From contig JAFSQF010000111.1 of NCBI GenBank assembly GCA_017446745.1, positions 1-60,740 of the forward strand: a stretch of DNA of 60,740 nucleotides, written 5' to 3'. The position numbers and the translations under genes were made by a program. This DNA comes from Bacteroidales bacterium. Lineage in GTDB: Bacteria > Bacteroidota > Bacteroidia > Bacteroidales > P3. Positions 7,424 to 14,762 of the stretch are shown one piece after another (position 1 is the stretch's first letter; every line of letters begins with the position of its first letter). The notes under the pieces are model-generated. The model worked only from the letters and a program-made list of their open reading frames with translations, did no database searches and was not told the origin of the DNA.

Positions 7424-8455
7424 ATGCACGATCACCGTACCTTAAAATACGTTTTTTCGCTCCCCTTTCTTCTCGTTTTGCTTGTCATGTCGGGATGTCG
7501 GAGCAAGGATTTCCTCGTTCCCGAAGAGGAATTCACTGTAATGAGCCTCAATGTCGACGGCCTGCCCAGCCAAATTCTTTTCGTCGACGTCAACCCCGAC
7601 GGCCCTGGCGCGGAATACATGCCCGATGTGAGCCTTTATATCGGTGAGCAATACTGCGAGTTTGTTGGCGTCCAGGAGAATTTCAACTTCGATGCTCAAC
7701 TGCGCTCTCGCCTCGATGTCGACTACCTGCACGACACCTGGAGCGGAGGTATCCTGAGCGATAATTTCAACAACGATGTCTCCGCTCCGCGCTACTATTG
7801 CGATGGCCTTTCCGGCTTTTGGCTCAAGAGCTTACGTCGTGGCGATATGGTGGCACGTGTGGAATGGAACGACAACTGCGGCCTCTTCGACCACAGCTGG
7901 GACGGCATAGCCACTAAGGGCTTCCGGCGCTATGAGCTGACGCTGGAAGGCAACTCGGAGGTGGTGGTCTACAATATGCATATGGATGCCAGCACTCCTG
8001 AAGATGAGGCCGCCGGCCTCGATGGCCCCGACCGCATTGCGCGCCTCAACCAGTGGCGTCAGCTGCGCGACCATATCTTGGAGCATCTCGACCACCGCCC
8101 CGTGGTGGTGTTGGGCGACATGAACAGCTACTATGCACGCGACAGTATCGTCAGTCAGTTCATCGACGCCATCCAGTCCACCGGGCGTGCCTCCGTGGGC
8201 GACGTCTGGGTGGAGCTGGTACGCGGCGGCATCTATCCCGACCTGCAAGAGGGAATCGTCACGCACGACGGCTCGGGGGGCTGGCGCCGAAACGGAGAGA
8301 CACTCGACAAGATTCTTTATGTCAACCCCATAGGAGGCCGCCATATCCGACCCGTGGCCTATATGCTCGACACACTCCACTACCTCCGCCCCGACAGCGT
8401 CACCCCTCTCGGCGACCATTTCCCCATAATGGCCACTTTCAGATTCACCGACTGA
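7424..8455 (+). CDS. Secreted lipoprotein, endonuclease/exonuclease/phosphatase fold
   Basis: The ATG at 7424 gives a 343-residue protein with a lipoprotein signal (LPFLLVLLVMSGC, Cys about 24), so it is probably anchored in an envelope membrane. The mature part has the metal-dependent phosphohydrolase fold: SLNVDGLP near the start, VQENF (metal-binding Glu), VVVLGDMNSYY (Asp/Asn pair) and the terminal GDHFPIMATF (Asp-His). The superfamily includes nucleases, inositol phosphatases and sphingomyelinases; the substrate cannot be read from sequence. A longer reading frame begins 24 codons upstream but inside a repeat hairpin and would spoil the signal peptide. It is followed 64 bases later by a secreted esterase. 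Confidence 0.85.
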   Translation: MHDHRTLKYVFSLPFLLVLLVMSGCRSKDFLVPEEEFTVMSLNVDGLPSQILFVDVNPDGPGAEYMPDVSLYIGEQYCEFVGVQENFNFDAQLRSRLDVDYLHDTWSGGILSDNFNNDVSAPRYYCDGLSGFWLKSLRRGDMVARVEWNDNCGLFDHSWDGIATKGFRRYELTLEGNSEVVVYNMHMDASTPEDEAAGLDGPDRIARLNQWRQLRDHILEHLDHRPVVVLGDMNSYYARDSIVSQFIDAIQSTGRASVGDVWVELVRGGIYPDLQEGIVTHDGSGGWRRNGETLDKILYVNPIGGRHIRPVAYMLDTLHYLRPDSVTPLGDHFPIMATFRFTD

Positions 8456-8519
8456 CCCCTGCGGGATGTTCTGTCTCTGCCTTACTTATCAGCTTCACAT
8501 CTCTAACATTTTTTATGCC

Positions 8520-9479
8520 ATGAAACATAAGATTTTAGCAATTTTCAAAATTCTTGTTCCCGGTATTTTCTTTTCGCCTTTAGCGGTTTGGGGCAGCACG
8601 GTGGCCGACACTGTTGTGCCTCAGAGCTTTGAATACGTTCTACGTGATGGAAAACCGTTGATGCTTGATTTCTATAAGCCAGCGGCTCCGCGGCCCGATT
8701 CGGCATGCCTGGTCTACCTCTTTGGCGGAGGTTTCTACAGCGGCTCGCGACAGAATGCCGATGTGCGCCTCTATTGTCAGAGCCTGGCTGCTCGTGGTTT
8801 CGCCGCCGTGGCCATCGACTATACGTTGCATCTGCGTTCGGTGAACTACGATACCGTAAATCTGTTCAACATGACTGGCGTATTCCGTCAGGCCATCAAC
8901 TTGGCCGCTGCCGACTGCGCCGCTGCCGTCGACTTCATCTGCCGTCATGCCGAGGAGTGGGGCATAGCCGCCAACCGCATAGTGCTGTGCGGAGGCAGCG
9001 CGGGAGCCATCAGCGTGCTTCAGCTCGACTATTGCCGCGCCAATTCGTTGCCCGCCGCTTCTGAGCTGCCGCAGGACTGGCAACCTGCCGCCGTGGTGGC
9101 CTACGCCGGCGCTATCTTCGCCGAGAAAGGCAAGCCCAGCTATGCGACACCTCCCGCCCCCACTTTCTTCCTGAATGGCACTAAAGATAAGATTGTGAAC
9201 TATAGGAAATTCCCGCCAGTTCTTAGAACGGGCCTCTACGGGGCTAAAAAAATCCAGAAAACATTCCGAAAAAACAATTATTCTCATTGGATATTCCGTT
9301 ATGACGGGATAGGCCACGAGATAGCGTCGCTCCACAACTACACCCTTGCGGAAATGGAGGCCTTCGTTGATGCCACACTTGCCGGACGCCAGATGAGCTA
9401 TGATGCCACGGTGCGCGACAACAACGTGCGCCCCACTAAATGGACCACGATGAACGTCTTCGACCTTTACAGAGAATAG
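8520..9479 (+). CDS. Secreted alpha/beta hydrolase (carboxylesterase-like)
   Basis: From the ATG at 8520 the product is 319 residues with a signal peptide (MKHKILAIFKILVPG... LAVWGS). It shows the oxyanion-hole motif LFGGGFYSGS and the nucleophile elbow CGGSAGAIS, typical of the hormone-sensitive-lipase/acetyl-esterase branch. Acid and base are probably the Asp of LNGTKDKIV and the His of DGIGHE. An upstream in-frame start would add residues with no signal function. Together with the preceding gene it may form a two-gene unit for breaking down ester- or phosphate-bearing polymers outside the cytosol; the substrate is unknown. Confidence 0.82.
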   Translation: MKHKILAIFKILVPGIFFSPLAVWGSTVADTVVPQSFEYVLRDGKPLMLDFYKPAAPRPDSACLVYLFGGGFYSGSRQNADVRLYCQSLAARGFAAVAIDYTLHLRSVNYDTVNLFNMTGVFRQAINLAAADCAAAVDFICRHAEEWGIAANRIVLCGGSAGAISVLQLDYCRANSLPAASELPQDWQPAAVVAYAGAIFAEKGKPSYATPPAPTFFLNGTKDKIVNYRKFPPVLRTGLYGAKKIQKTFRKNNYSHWIFRYDGIGHEIASLHNYTLAEMEAFVDATLAGRQMSYDATVRDNNVRPTKWTTMNVFDLYRE

Positions 9480-9504
9480 TAATGTGGCGGTCGACGCCTT
9501 TCGT

Positions 9505-10599
9505 TCACACTACCATTTTCTCTATCTCCTCCTTGTGTTCGAAGAGGGTGCACCCGCCTGTATGCTCCCATCCGAGGGCATGTGCGGCGCGGATTTTGCG
9601 GAACAGGGGCGACTGCAGGGCCCCACGCAGGCCTACCTGAACCACGTTGCTGTCGCTGAAGGGCGAGAAAGGGCATGGCTCGGCGGAACCGTCAGGTCCG
9701 ATATGGAAGAACCCACGCCCCGAGGCAAGACAGCCGCCCATCTCTTTCTCGTCGCCGGGGAACGAGAGGAATATCATGCCCGGGTAAGCTTCGCGAACAC
9801 TTCCCAAAAGCTGCTCCATTTCGGCCACATGGCTGTCGGTGAGGGCCAGATGCTCGGTACCCGGCTCGGTGGGCACATATTCCACGTAGAAGACTATCTT
9901 GCAGCCCTTATGGCTCAGCATGTCAAGAAAATCGGACGATGTGACCATCTGCATATTCTCGGTGGTGACGGTGATGCTGGTGCCAAAAAAGAGCTTGTCA
10001 TGGGTGAGCATGTCCATCGACAGCATGGCACGCTGGAACACACCCTGTCCGCGCCTTTCGTCGGTGCCCATGGCGGTGCCTTCTATGCTGATGATGGGTA
10101 TCATGTTGAGGTGTTTACGAAAGAACTCCATATAGGTGGGCCCTATAAGGGTGCCGTTGGTGAAGATGGGGAAAATCATCTCCTTCACTTCGGCCACTTG
10201 CTCCAGTATGTCGCGCCGCGTGAGGGGCTCGCCGCCGGCAAGCAATGAGAAGTTGATGCCCAGCCCTGCGGCCTGCTCAAAGATGTCGCGCCACTGCTTT
10301 GGACTTAGGGTGGGCTTGCCGTTTTGCTCGTCGGCGATGCCGTTGTTGCGGGCGTAGCAGCCTTTGCAGTGCAGGTTGCACGTTGTGGCTATGCTGCTGA
10401 TAAGAAATGGTGGAATGTCAAGCCCCTCGCTTGCTTTTATCATGCTCCGACGGGTTTCAGATTTCTCAAACAGGCGTTGCATGCGCAGTGCAAAGCGCGC
10501 CTCGCGGGGGTTGGAAAGGACATTTTTATAGGCCCTTGTCATGATGCCTCGAATGCCGTTGCTCATGTAGTAGGCCAGATTGAACGTTTTTTCTGTCAT
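9505..10599 (-). CDS. Radical SAM protein with SPASM-like C-terminus
   Basis: This 364-residue protein has the radical SAM cluster motif Cys74-x3-Cys78-x2-Cys81 (CNLHCKGC) after a 70-residue N-terminal extension, LLAGGEPL for SAM binding, and a C-terminal region with GGCLASGRGFFHIGPDG and EPCPFSPF, resembling a SPASM/twitch auxiliary-cluster domain. Such proteins modify peptides or make cofactors, but no peptide precursor is seen beside it, so the substrate is unknown. It is the terminal gene of a minus-strand run behind a thioesterase and a small membrane protein, and converges with the esterase gene. Function beyond class is not assignable. Confidence 0.85.
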   Translation of the reverse strand: MTEKTFNLAYYMSNGIRGIMTRAYKNVLSNPREARFALRMQRLFEKSETRRSMIKASEGLDIPPFLISSIATTCNLHCKGCYARNNGIADEQNGKPTLSPKQWRDIFEQAAGLGINFSLLAGGEPLTRRDILEQVAEVKEMIFPIFTNGTLIGPTYMEFFRKHLNMIPIISIEGTAMGTDERRGQGVFQRAMLSMDMLTHDKLFFGTSITVTTENMQMVTSSDFLDMLSHKGCKIVFYVEYVPTEPGTEHLALTDSHVAEMEQLLGSVREAYPGMIFLSFPGDEKEMGGCLASGRGFFHIGPDGSAEPCPFSPFSDSNVVQVGLRGALQSPLFRKIRAAHALGWEHTGGCTLFEHKEEIEKMVV

Positions 10600-10641
10600 G
10601 TTTAATGTAAGGTGGCTTGGCTTTGGTGAGGCTGTGGGCTC

Positions 10642-11049
10642 TCACAGCCCGCAAATCATGGAATACAGCTCGGGGAAACGGATTTGGAGCGTCACAGGAC
10701 GTCCGTTTTCAAGAAAACAGTGCACACTTCGCGCCGTGCACACCGTCTTTGCCTTGCAACGCATGGTATAGTCGAAAGATATCTTAAGAGCGGTCATTTC
10801 CGCCACATGCACTTCTATCTCAATGACGTCCTTGAAGGTTGTAGGAGCCTTGTAGCGGCATTCCACTTCCACCACAGGACTCACCACGCCCTCGGCCTCC
10901 ATTCGGTCGAAGCCGTAGCCCAGCTGGTCCATCCAGTCCACCCGCGCCTCCTCCATGAAACGTATGTAGTTGCTGTGGTGCGTTATGCCCATGCGGTCGC
11001 ACTCGTAATATTTAACTTCGTGGCGATAGGGCGCAATACGACTTTCCAT
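10642..11049 (-). CDS. Acyl-CoA thioesterase, hotdog fold (YbgC/FadM type)
   Basis: The 135-residue protein is a single 4HBT hotdog domain with the active-site block YYECDRMGITHHSNYIRFME, where Asp of CDRMG is the expected catalytic residue, followed by the YKAPTTFKD strand. Members hydrolyse short- or long-chain acyl-CoA thioesters in the cytosol; the YbgC branch is often linked to the envelope. It lies 9 bases before the stop-side end of the GlsB-like gene and 42 bases ahead of the radical SAM gene, all on the minus strand, so the three may be co-transcribed. Confidence 0.85.
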   Translation of the reverse strand: MESRIAPYRHEVKYYECDRMGITHHSNYIRFMEEARVDWMDQLGYGFDRMEAEGVVSPVVEVECRYKAPTTFKDVIEIEVHVAEMTALKISFDYTMRCKAKTVCTARSVHCFLENGRPVTLQIRFPELYSMICGL

Positions 11050-11058
11050 CCGCTTCGC

Positions 11059-11304
11059 TTATTTCTTCTTGATGAGCGTTATAAGCCAAAGCAGCAGAAT
11101 GGCTCCGATTACCGAGGTCACAAGGCTTCCGATGAAGGTGCCTCCCCATTGGATGCCAATCCACGACAGCACGTTGCCGCCTATGAAGCCTCCCACGATG
11201 CCAACAATGAGGTTGACGATGAAACCAAAGCCGGACCCTTTCATGATTTTCCCGGCCAGAAAGCCTGCCAAGGCCCCCACGATGATGCTTACTATGATTC
11301 CCAT
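11059..11304 (-). CDS. GlsB/YeaQ/YmgE family small membrane protein
   Basis: This 81-residue protein has three hydrophobic segments with the family's glycine pattern: GALAGFLAGKIMKGSGFG, then NLIVGIVGGFIGGNVLSW, then an Ile/Leu-rich third segment ending in KKK. The family is membrane-embedded and often stress-induced; its biochemical role is unknown. Length matches the family norm of about 80-85. It is the first gene of the possible three-gene minus-strand unit with the thioesterase and the radical SAM protein. Confidence 0.9.
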   Translation of the reverse strand: MGIIVSIIVGALAGFLAGKIMKGSGFGFIVNLIVGIVGGFIGGNVLSWIGIQWGGTFIGSLVTSVIGAILLLWLITLIKKK

Positions 11305-11389
11305 AATCGTTATTTTTCGTTTTTTTTTATCGTTTTTTCATGCCAAAACGCACGTCACTTTATTATATTGTATAATCTACAGCAATTAG

Positions 11390-11418
11390 CGGGTCAAGAG
11401 GTCAGACCCCTTGACCCG
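11390..11418. repeat. Palindrome with 9-bp perfect arms
   Basis: CGGGTCAAG and CTTGACCCG enclose a loop that is itself partly complementary (AGGTC...GACC). It lies 21 bases after the Rpn gene stop. It may help terminate that transcript, but no T-run follows on the minus strand. Confidence 0.6.
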
Positions 11419-11438
11419 ATTTGCGGTGACAGTGATGG

Positions 11439-12485
11439 TCATCCGAACAGCTTTTCCAATTCTTTATCGTTTAATCCAGTGGCTTTAGCTATTTGTTTTT
11501 TTGTCAGTCCCATGGACTGCAATGACCTTGCAATCGCCATTTTTTCCTCGGTGCGTCCTTCGGCAATGCCTTCGGCACGTCCTTCGGCACGTCCTTCGGC
11601 ACGTCCTTCGGCAATGCCTTTGGCGCGTCCTTCAGCAATGCCTTCGGCACGTCCTTCGGCACGTCCTTCGGCAATGCCTTTGGCACGTCCTTCGACAATG
11701 CCTTCGGCACGTCCTTTGGCAATGCCTTCGGCGCGTCCTTCGGCAAGTCCTTTGGCAATGCCTTCAGCACGACCCTTAGCCTCGGCACCACGTTGTAGGC
11801 TGGATTCCACCCAGACGTTGTCCCAAAACTTCTCGTAGGCCGCCAGCTCGGCATCGGAGAAGGCCGACAGCTGAAGTTGTTCGATGGCTTGTGCCACTTC
11901 GGCGTTGTTGGTCAGCTCCGGAGCAATGGTCTCCGTCTCGTCGTTTATCTCGGTGAGGTAGCGCAGCCACAGTACTTGCATCTTCTTCTCGACCATGGTG
12001 GTGGGCTTGAATTTGGGCAGCTCGACGAACACCAGCTGTAGGCCGTTAATTACGCGGTTGCTATCCTTCTCGTGCACCATACGGTAGTAGTGGTAATAGC
12101 TATCCATGCCGTCCTCGAAGGTGTCGTTGACCAGATTGAGCGAGTAGACGGGTTGTAGCTTACTGTATTCGAAGCCCTTAGGAGCCTGGCGCACGTAGGC
12201 CTTGGCGGTATTGAAGAGCACGCGTGTCTTGAATTCGGGGGTCCAGAGCATCTGCATCTCCACCACGAACTGACGTCCCCGCTTGTCCTTGCAGCGCACG
12301 TCGACGATGCTGTATTTCCGCCACGGGCTTTCGGGAATCATCTCCGCAGGCATGTATTCAATTTCCTCTATCTGTTGGTCTTTCTCGAGTGGCAGCAGCG
12401 CGTTGAGGAAGCTCTTCACTAGGTTGGGGTGCTCGCCAAACACCTTCTTGAATGTCAAATCAGCTTTGGGATCCAGATATTTCAT
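11439..12485 (-). CDS. Rpn-family PD-(D/E)XK nuclease with repeat tail
   Basis: The 348-residue protein begins YLDPKADLTFKKVFGEH, the hallmark of the Rpn (formerly transposase_31/YhgA-like) family. The nuclease core shows SIVDVRCKDKRG...FVVEMQM, giving the Asp and Glu-x-Gln of a PD-(D/E)XK site. Family members are recombination-promoting nucleases, and some act in phage defence. From about residue 235 to 310 the tail is a tandem of AEGRAEGI/AKGRAEGI units, then a helical end (MGLTKKQIAKATGL) like a small HTH. The repeat is low-complexity and likely length-variable. A paralogue sits at 56533. No adjacent partner is evident. Confidence 0.88.
   Translation of the reverse strand: MKYLDPKADLTFKKVFGEHPNLVKSFLNALLPLEKDQQIEEIEYMPAEMIPESPWRKYSIVDVRCKDKRGRQFVVEMQMLWTPEFKTRVLFNTAKAYVRQAPKGFEYSKLQPVYSLNLVNDTFEDGMDSYYHYYRMVHEKDSNRVINGLQLVFVELPKFKPTTMVEKKMQVLWLRYLTEINDETETIAPELTNNAEVAQAIEQLQLSAFSDAELAAYEKFWDNVWVESSLQRGAEAKGRAEGIAKGLAEGRAEGIAKGRAEGIVEGRAKGIAEGRAEGRAEGIAEGRAKGIAEGRAEGRAEGRAEGIAEGRTEEKMAIARSLQSMGLTKKQIAKATGLNDKELEKLFG
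11566..11775. repeat. Intragenic 12-bp tandem repeat in Rpn gene
   Basis: Alternating 12-bp units GGCACGTCCTTC and GGCAATGCCTTC (with GGCGCG variants) run for about 17 copies, encoding the Ala-Glu-Gly-Arg/Ile tail. The unit length is a multiple of three, so copy-number changes would keep the frame. Confidence 0.85.
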
Positions 12486-12859
12486 GACTTTTTTTTACGT
12501 TAGGAGTTATCGTATGGGTTGTTTTGCAATCGCTGAGGGTGCGATTGTGTGTTGCTCTCGTTGTCTCAAATACGCAAAAATTCACATATTATTGTTTGCA
12601 TAGTCAATAAAAGTTAGATATGTATAATATGCAACGTTCGGAGGCGTTGCCCGCTATGATTATTCAGTTCTGTGGTGAACTTGGATTGGGGTTCGATGAT
12701 TGAATTGGAATTTTTTATGTATATTTGCAGACTTTTTTAATGTGTTCTTGCTTTTGGGTGGTTGTTGCATTGTGTTGTAAAATAGAAAGATATGTTGCAA
12801 TATCTTGGGTATTGGCAATGGCTTTTTTTTACACTGTGGCTTTAAAAAATAAGATTATT
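12486..12859. other. Divergent spacer with a promoter for the winged-helix gene
   Basis: No gene is seen in this 374-base spacer between divergent genes. It holds TATATTTG at 12720-12727 with TTG at 12700-12702 upstream, a good Bacteroidota promoter reading right, and a CAACG...CGTTG hairpin near 12630-12650. The promoter implies a 5' leader of about 125 bases before the ATG at 12860. Confidence 0.55.
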
Positions 12860-13639
12860 ATGACTGTCAGAGATATTTTCGAGCTTCGTAGGCAGGGTAG
12901 GATAGAGGAGGCATACGATGCCATCCGTCCGATGTATGCCGTCCATAAAGGCAAATATACCAGCCTTTGCATGTTCTGGACTGCTGGCGACATTTTCAAG
13001 AAACGTCTTGACGATGGGCTTGTCGACGAGGCGGCAAAGATTTTGGAAGCCATGAAGCGCGTCTTGCCATACATTAGGGAGCACGACAGGCAGCCCGCTG
13101 ATGCCAATGCTGCCGCATTGGGCTCGGCTGGCGATAATGGCTCGGAGTCCGCCGCGGCCTTTATTCAGCATGCCTCGCGGCGGCTGGCGCAGGCAAGGGG
13201 ACGCGACGGTTCGACACAACAGTCTCTTGGCACACAATCCGCTCCACTCCCCACCGATACAGCCATTCGTGAAACGATTCCGAGCGATAAGGTGGATAAA
13301 ACGCCAGATGTCAAGCCGGTAGGGGAACAGGAAGGAGCCATCGAGACCTCGCCAGCTGACACATCAGCAGGCTCAACGGCGCCCAAAGAGTACACATCAG
13401 GCAGATTGGCCGTGGGACTCGACGAGGGCATCATCCGTCCCATCGATGGCATAAACGCCATCCAGCGGGTCGTTCTGGCTTGTATTGTAGGCCATCCCGG
13501 CTATTGCCTCGCCGAAATTGCCACCTCCACGGGCATCCCAGAGCCTGTGGTTCAGAAGCATATCGCTGTCCTCGAGGATCACAACCTTGTGGCATTTCGC
13601 GACAGCAATACCGCCTCTGGTTATTTTGTCGTCTCTTGA
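12860..13639 (+). CDS. Winged-helix DNA-binding protein with TPR-like N-terminus
   Basis: From ATG 12860 the product is 259 residues. The first 65 residues (MTVRDIFELRRQGRIEEAYD, then a second helical pair around KKRLDDGLVDEAAKIL) look like a short TPR-type helical hairpin module. Residues about 85-185 are a low-complexity, Ala/Thr/Pro-rich linker. The last 65 residues are a winged helix: INAIQRVVLACIVGHPGYCL, then AEIATSTGIPEPVVQKHIAVLE as the recognition region and a GYFVVS wing. A longer reading frame starts upstream, but it would begin before or within the promoter. A transcription regulator is the likely role; its target is unknown. Confidence 0.65.
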   Translation: MTVRDIFELRRQGRIEEAYDAIRPMYAVHKGKYTSLCMFWTAGDIFKKRLDDGLVDEAAKILEAMKRVLPYIREHDRQPADANAAALGSAGDNGSESAAAFIQHASRRLAQARGRDGSTQQSLGTQSAPLPTDTAIRETIPSDKVDKTPDVKPVGEQEGAIETSPADTSAGSTAPKEYTSGRLAVGLDEGIIRPIDGINAIQRVVLACIVGHPGYCLAEIATSTGIPEPVVQKHIAVLEDHNLVAFRDSNTASGYFVVS

Positions 13640-13707
13640 TTTGATAATCAACTGAAAAAAATTGATAAACAATACTGCATATTTACATATTTAATTCAAA
13701 GACACAG

Positions 13708-14760
13708 ATGAAAAAATATTTATTTTTACTCGCCGTCGCTTTTACAACGGTATTTATAGGCTGCACCAAGGATGAAACACAGTCGGTCAAGGACAAGTAC
13801 TTCAGCCAGTGGAACGACTGTTCCGCTCTCACTGCTCTGATGCAATATGTCGACGATGTCACCAACCCTTCCTCGCCCAACTTCATTCCTGCATCCGACC
13901 GCATCGCCACTTTTGATATGGATGGCACTTTCATTGGCGAGCTTTACCCTACCTACTTTGAATACAACCTCTTGGAATACCGTGTTCTTGACGACCCCAC
14001 CTATCGCGACCTCGCTCCCGACAGCGTGCGCGAAACGGCTCAGCAAATCCGCGACTTCGTCAGGAATGGCACTCCCTTGCCATCCCATTTCGATATGAAG
14101 CATGCGCGCTCCGCCGCTGTGGCTTACGCCGGCATGTCAATAGCCGAGTTTGATGCCTACGTCAAGGCATACGCCGCTAATCCAGCCAATGGCTTTACGG
14201 GCATGACCTATGCCGAGAGTTTCTATAAACCCATGCTCGAGGTGTTCAAGTATCTCGAGGATAATGGCTTCACCTATTATGTGGTCTCTGGCTCCGACCG
14301 CTTTATCTGCCGTGCCCTTGTCGAATCGCTCGGCATCGAACCCAACCGCGTCATCGGAATGGATGTCAAGCTGGTTTCCGCCAGCCAGGGCTCCGAGGCC
14401 GGCGTCAACTACACCATGGGCAGCGAGGAAGATATCATTCGTACCAATGAGCTTATTATCAAAAATCTAAAGACTAATAAGGTGTTACAGATAGCTCAGG
14501 AAATCGGTAAGGTCCCCGTTCTCTCGTTTGGTAATAGTGGCGGCGACGTGGCCATGCACAACTATTGCCTCTCCAACACCTTGCGTTGCGAGGCTTTCAT
14601 GCTCATCGCCGATGATGATGTGCGCGACCATGCCAACCGCGACAAGGCTCTCGCCCTTGGCGAGCAGTGGCGCGACAACGGCTTCCATGTCATCTCCATG
14701 CGCGACGACTTCAAGACCATCTATGGCCCTGGAGTCTCCCTGGTGCCTTTCTCGTTTTGA
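13708..14760 (+). CDS. HAD-family phosphatase lipoprotein
   Basis: The 350-residue protein has a lipoprotein signal (MKKYLFLLAVAFTTVFIGC, Cys19), so it acts outside the cytosol. HAD motifs are complete: motif I FDMDGT (Asp70, Asp72), motif II VVSGSDR, and motif IV LSFGNSGGDVAM. The architecture resembles phosphoserine-phosphatase-like acid phosphatases with a helical cap between motifs I and II. The stop codon is 2 bases from the hrpB start, so the two are co-transcribed, although no functional link is obvious. It probably scavenges phosphate from small phosphorylated compounds in the periplasm; the substrate is unproven. Confidence 0.88.
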   Translation: MKKYLFLLAVAFTTVFIGCTKDETQSVKDKYFSQWNDCSALTALMQYVDDVTNPSSPNFIPASDRIATFDMDGTFIGELYPTYFEYNLLEYRVLDDPTYRDLAPDSVRETAQQIRDFVRNGTPLPSHFDMKHARSAAVAYAGMSIAEFDAYVKAYAANPANGFTGMTYAESFYKPMLEVFKYLEDNGFTYYVVSGSDRFICRALVESLGIEPNRVIGMDVKLVSASQGSEAGVNYTMGSEEDIIRTNELIIKNLKTNKVLQIAQEIGKVPVLSFGNSGGDVAMHNYCLSNTLRCEAFMLIADDDVRDHANRDKALALGEQWRDNGFHVISMRDDFKTIYGPGVSLVPFSF

Positions 14761-14762
14761 TT

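Noticed and set aside
12725-12859. A 45-residue hydrophobic N-terminal extension of the winged-helix protein
   Set aside because: The frame opens inside the -7 promoter element, so those codons would not be transcribed in full; the ATG at 12860 fits the domain start.
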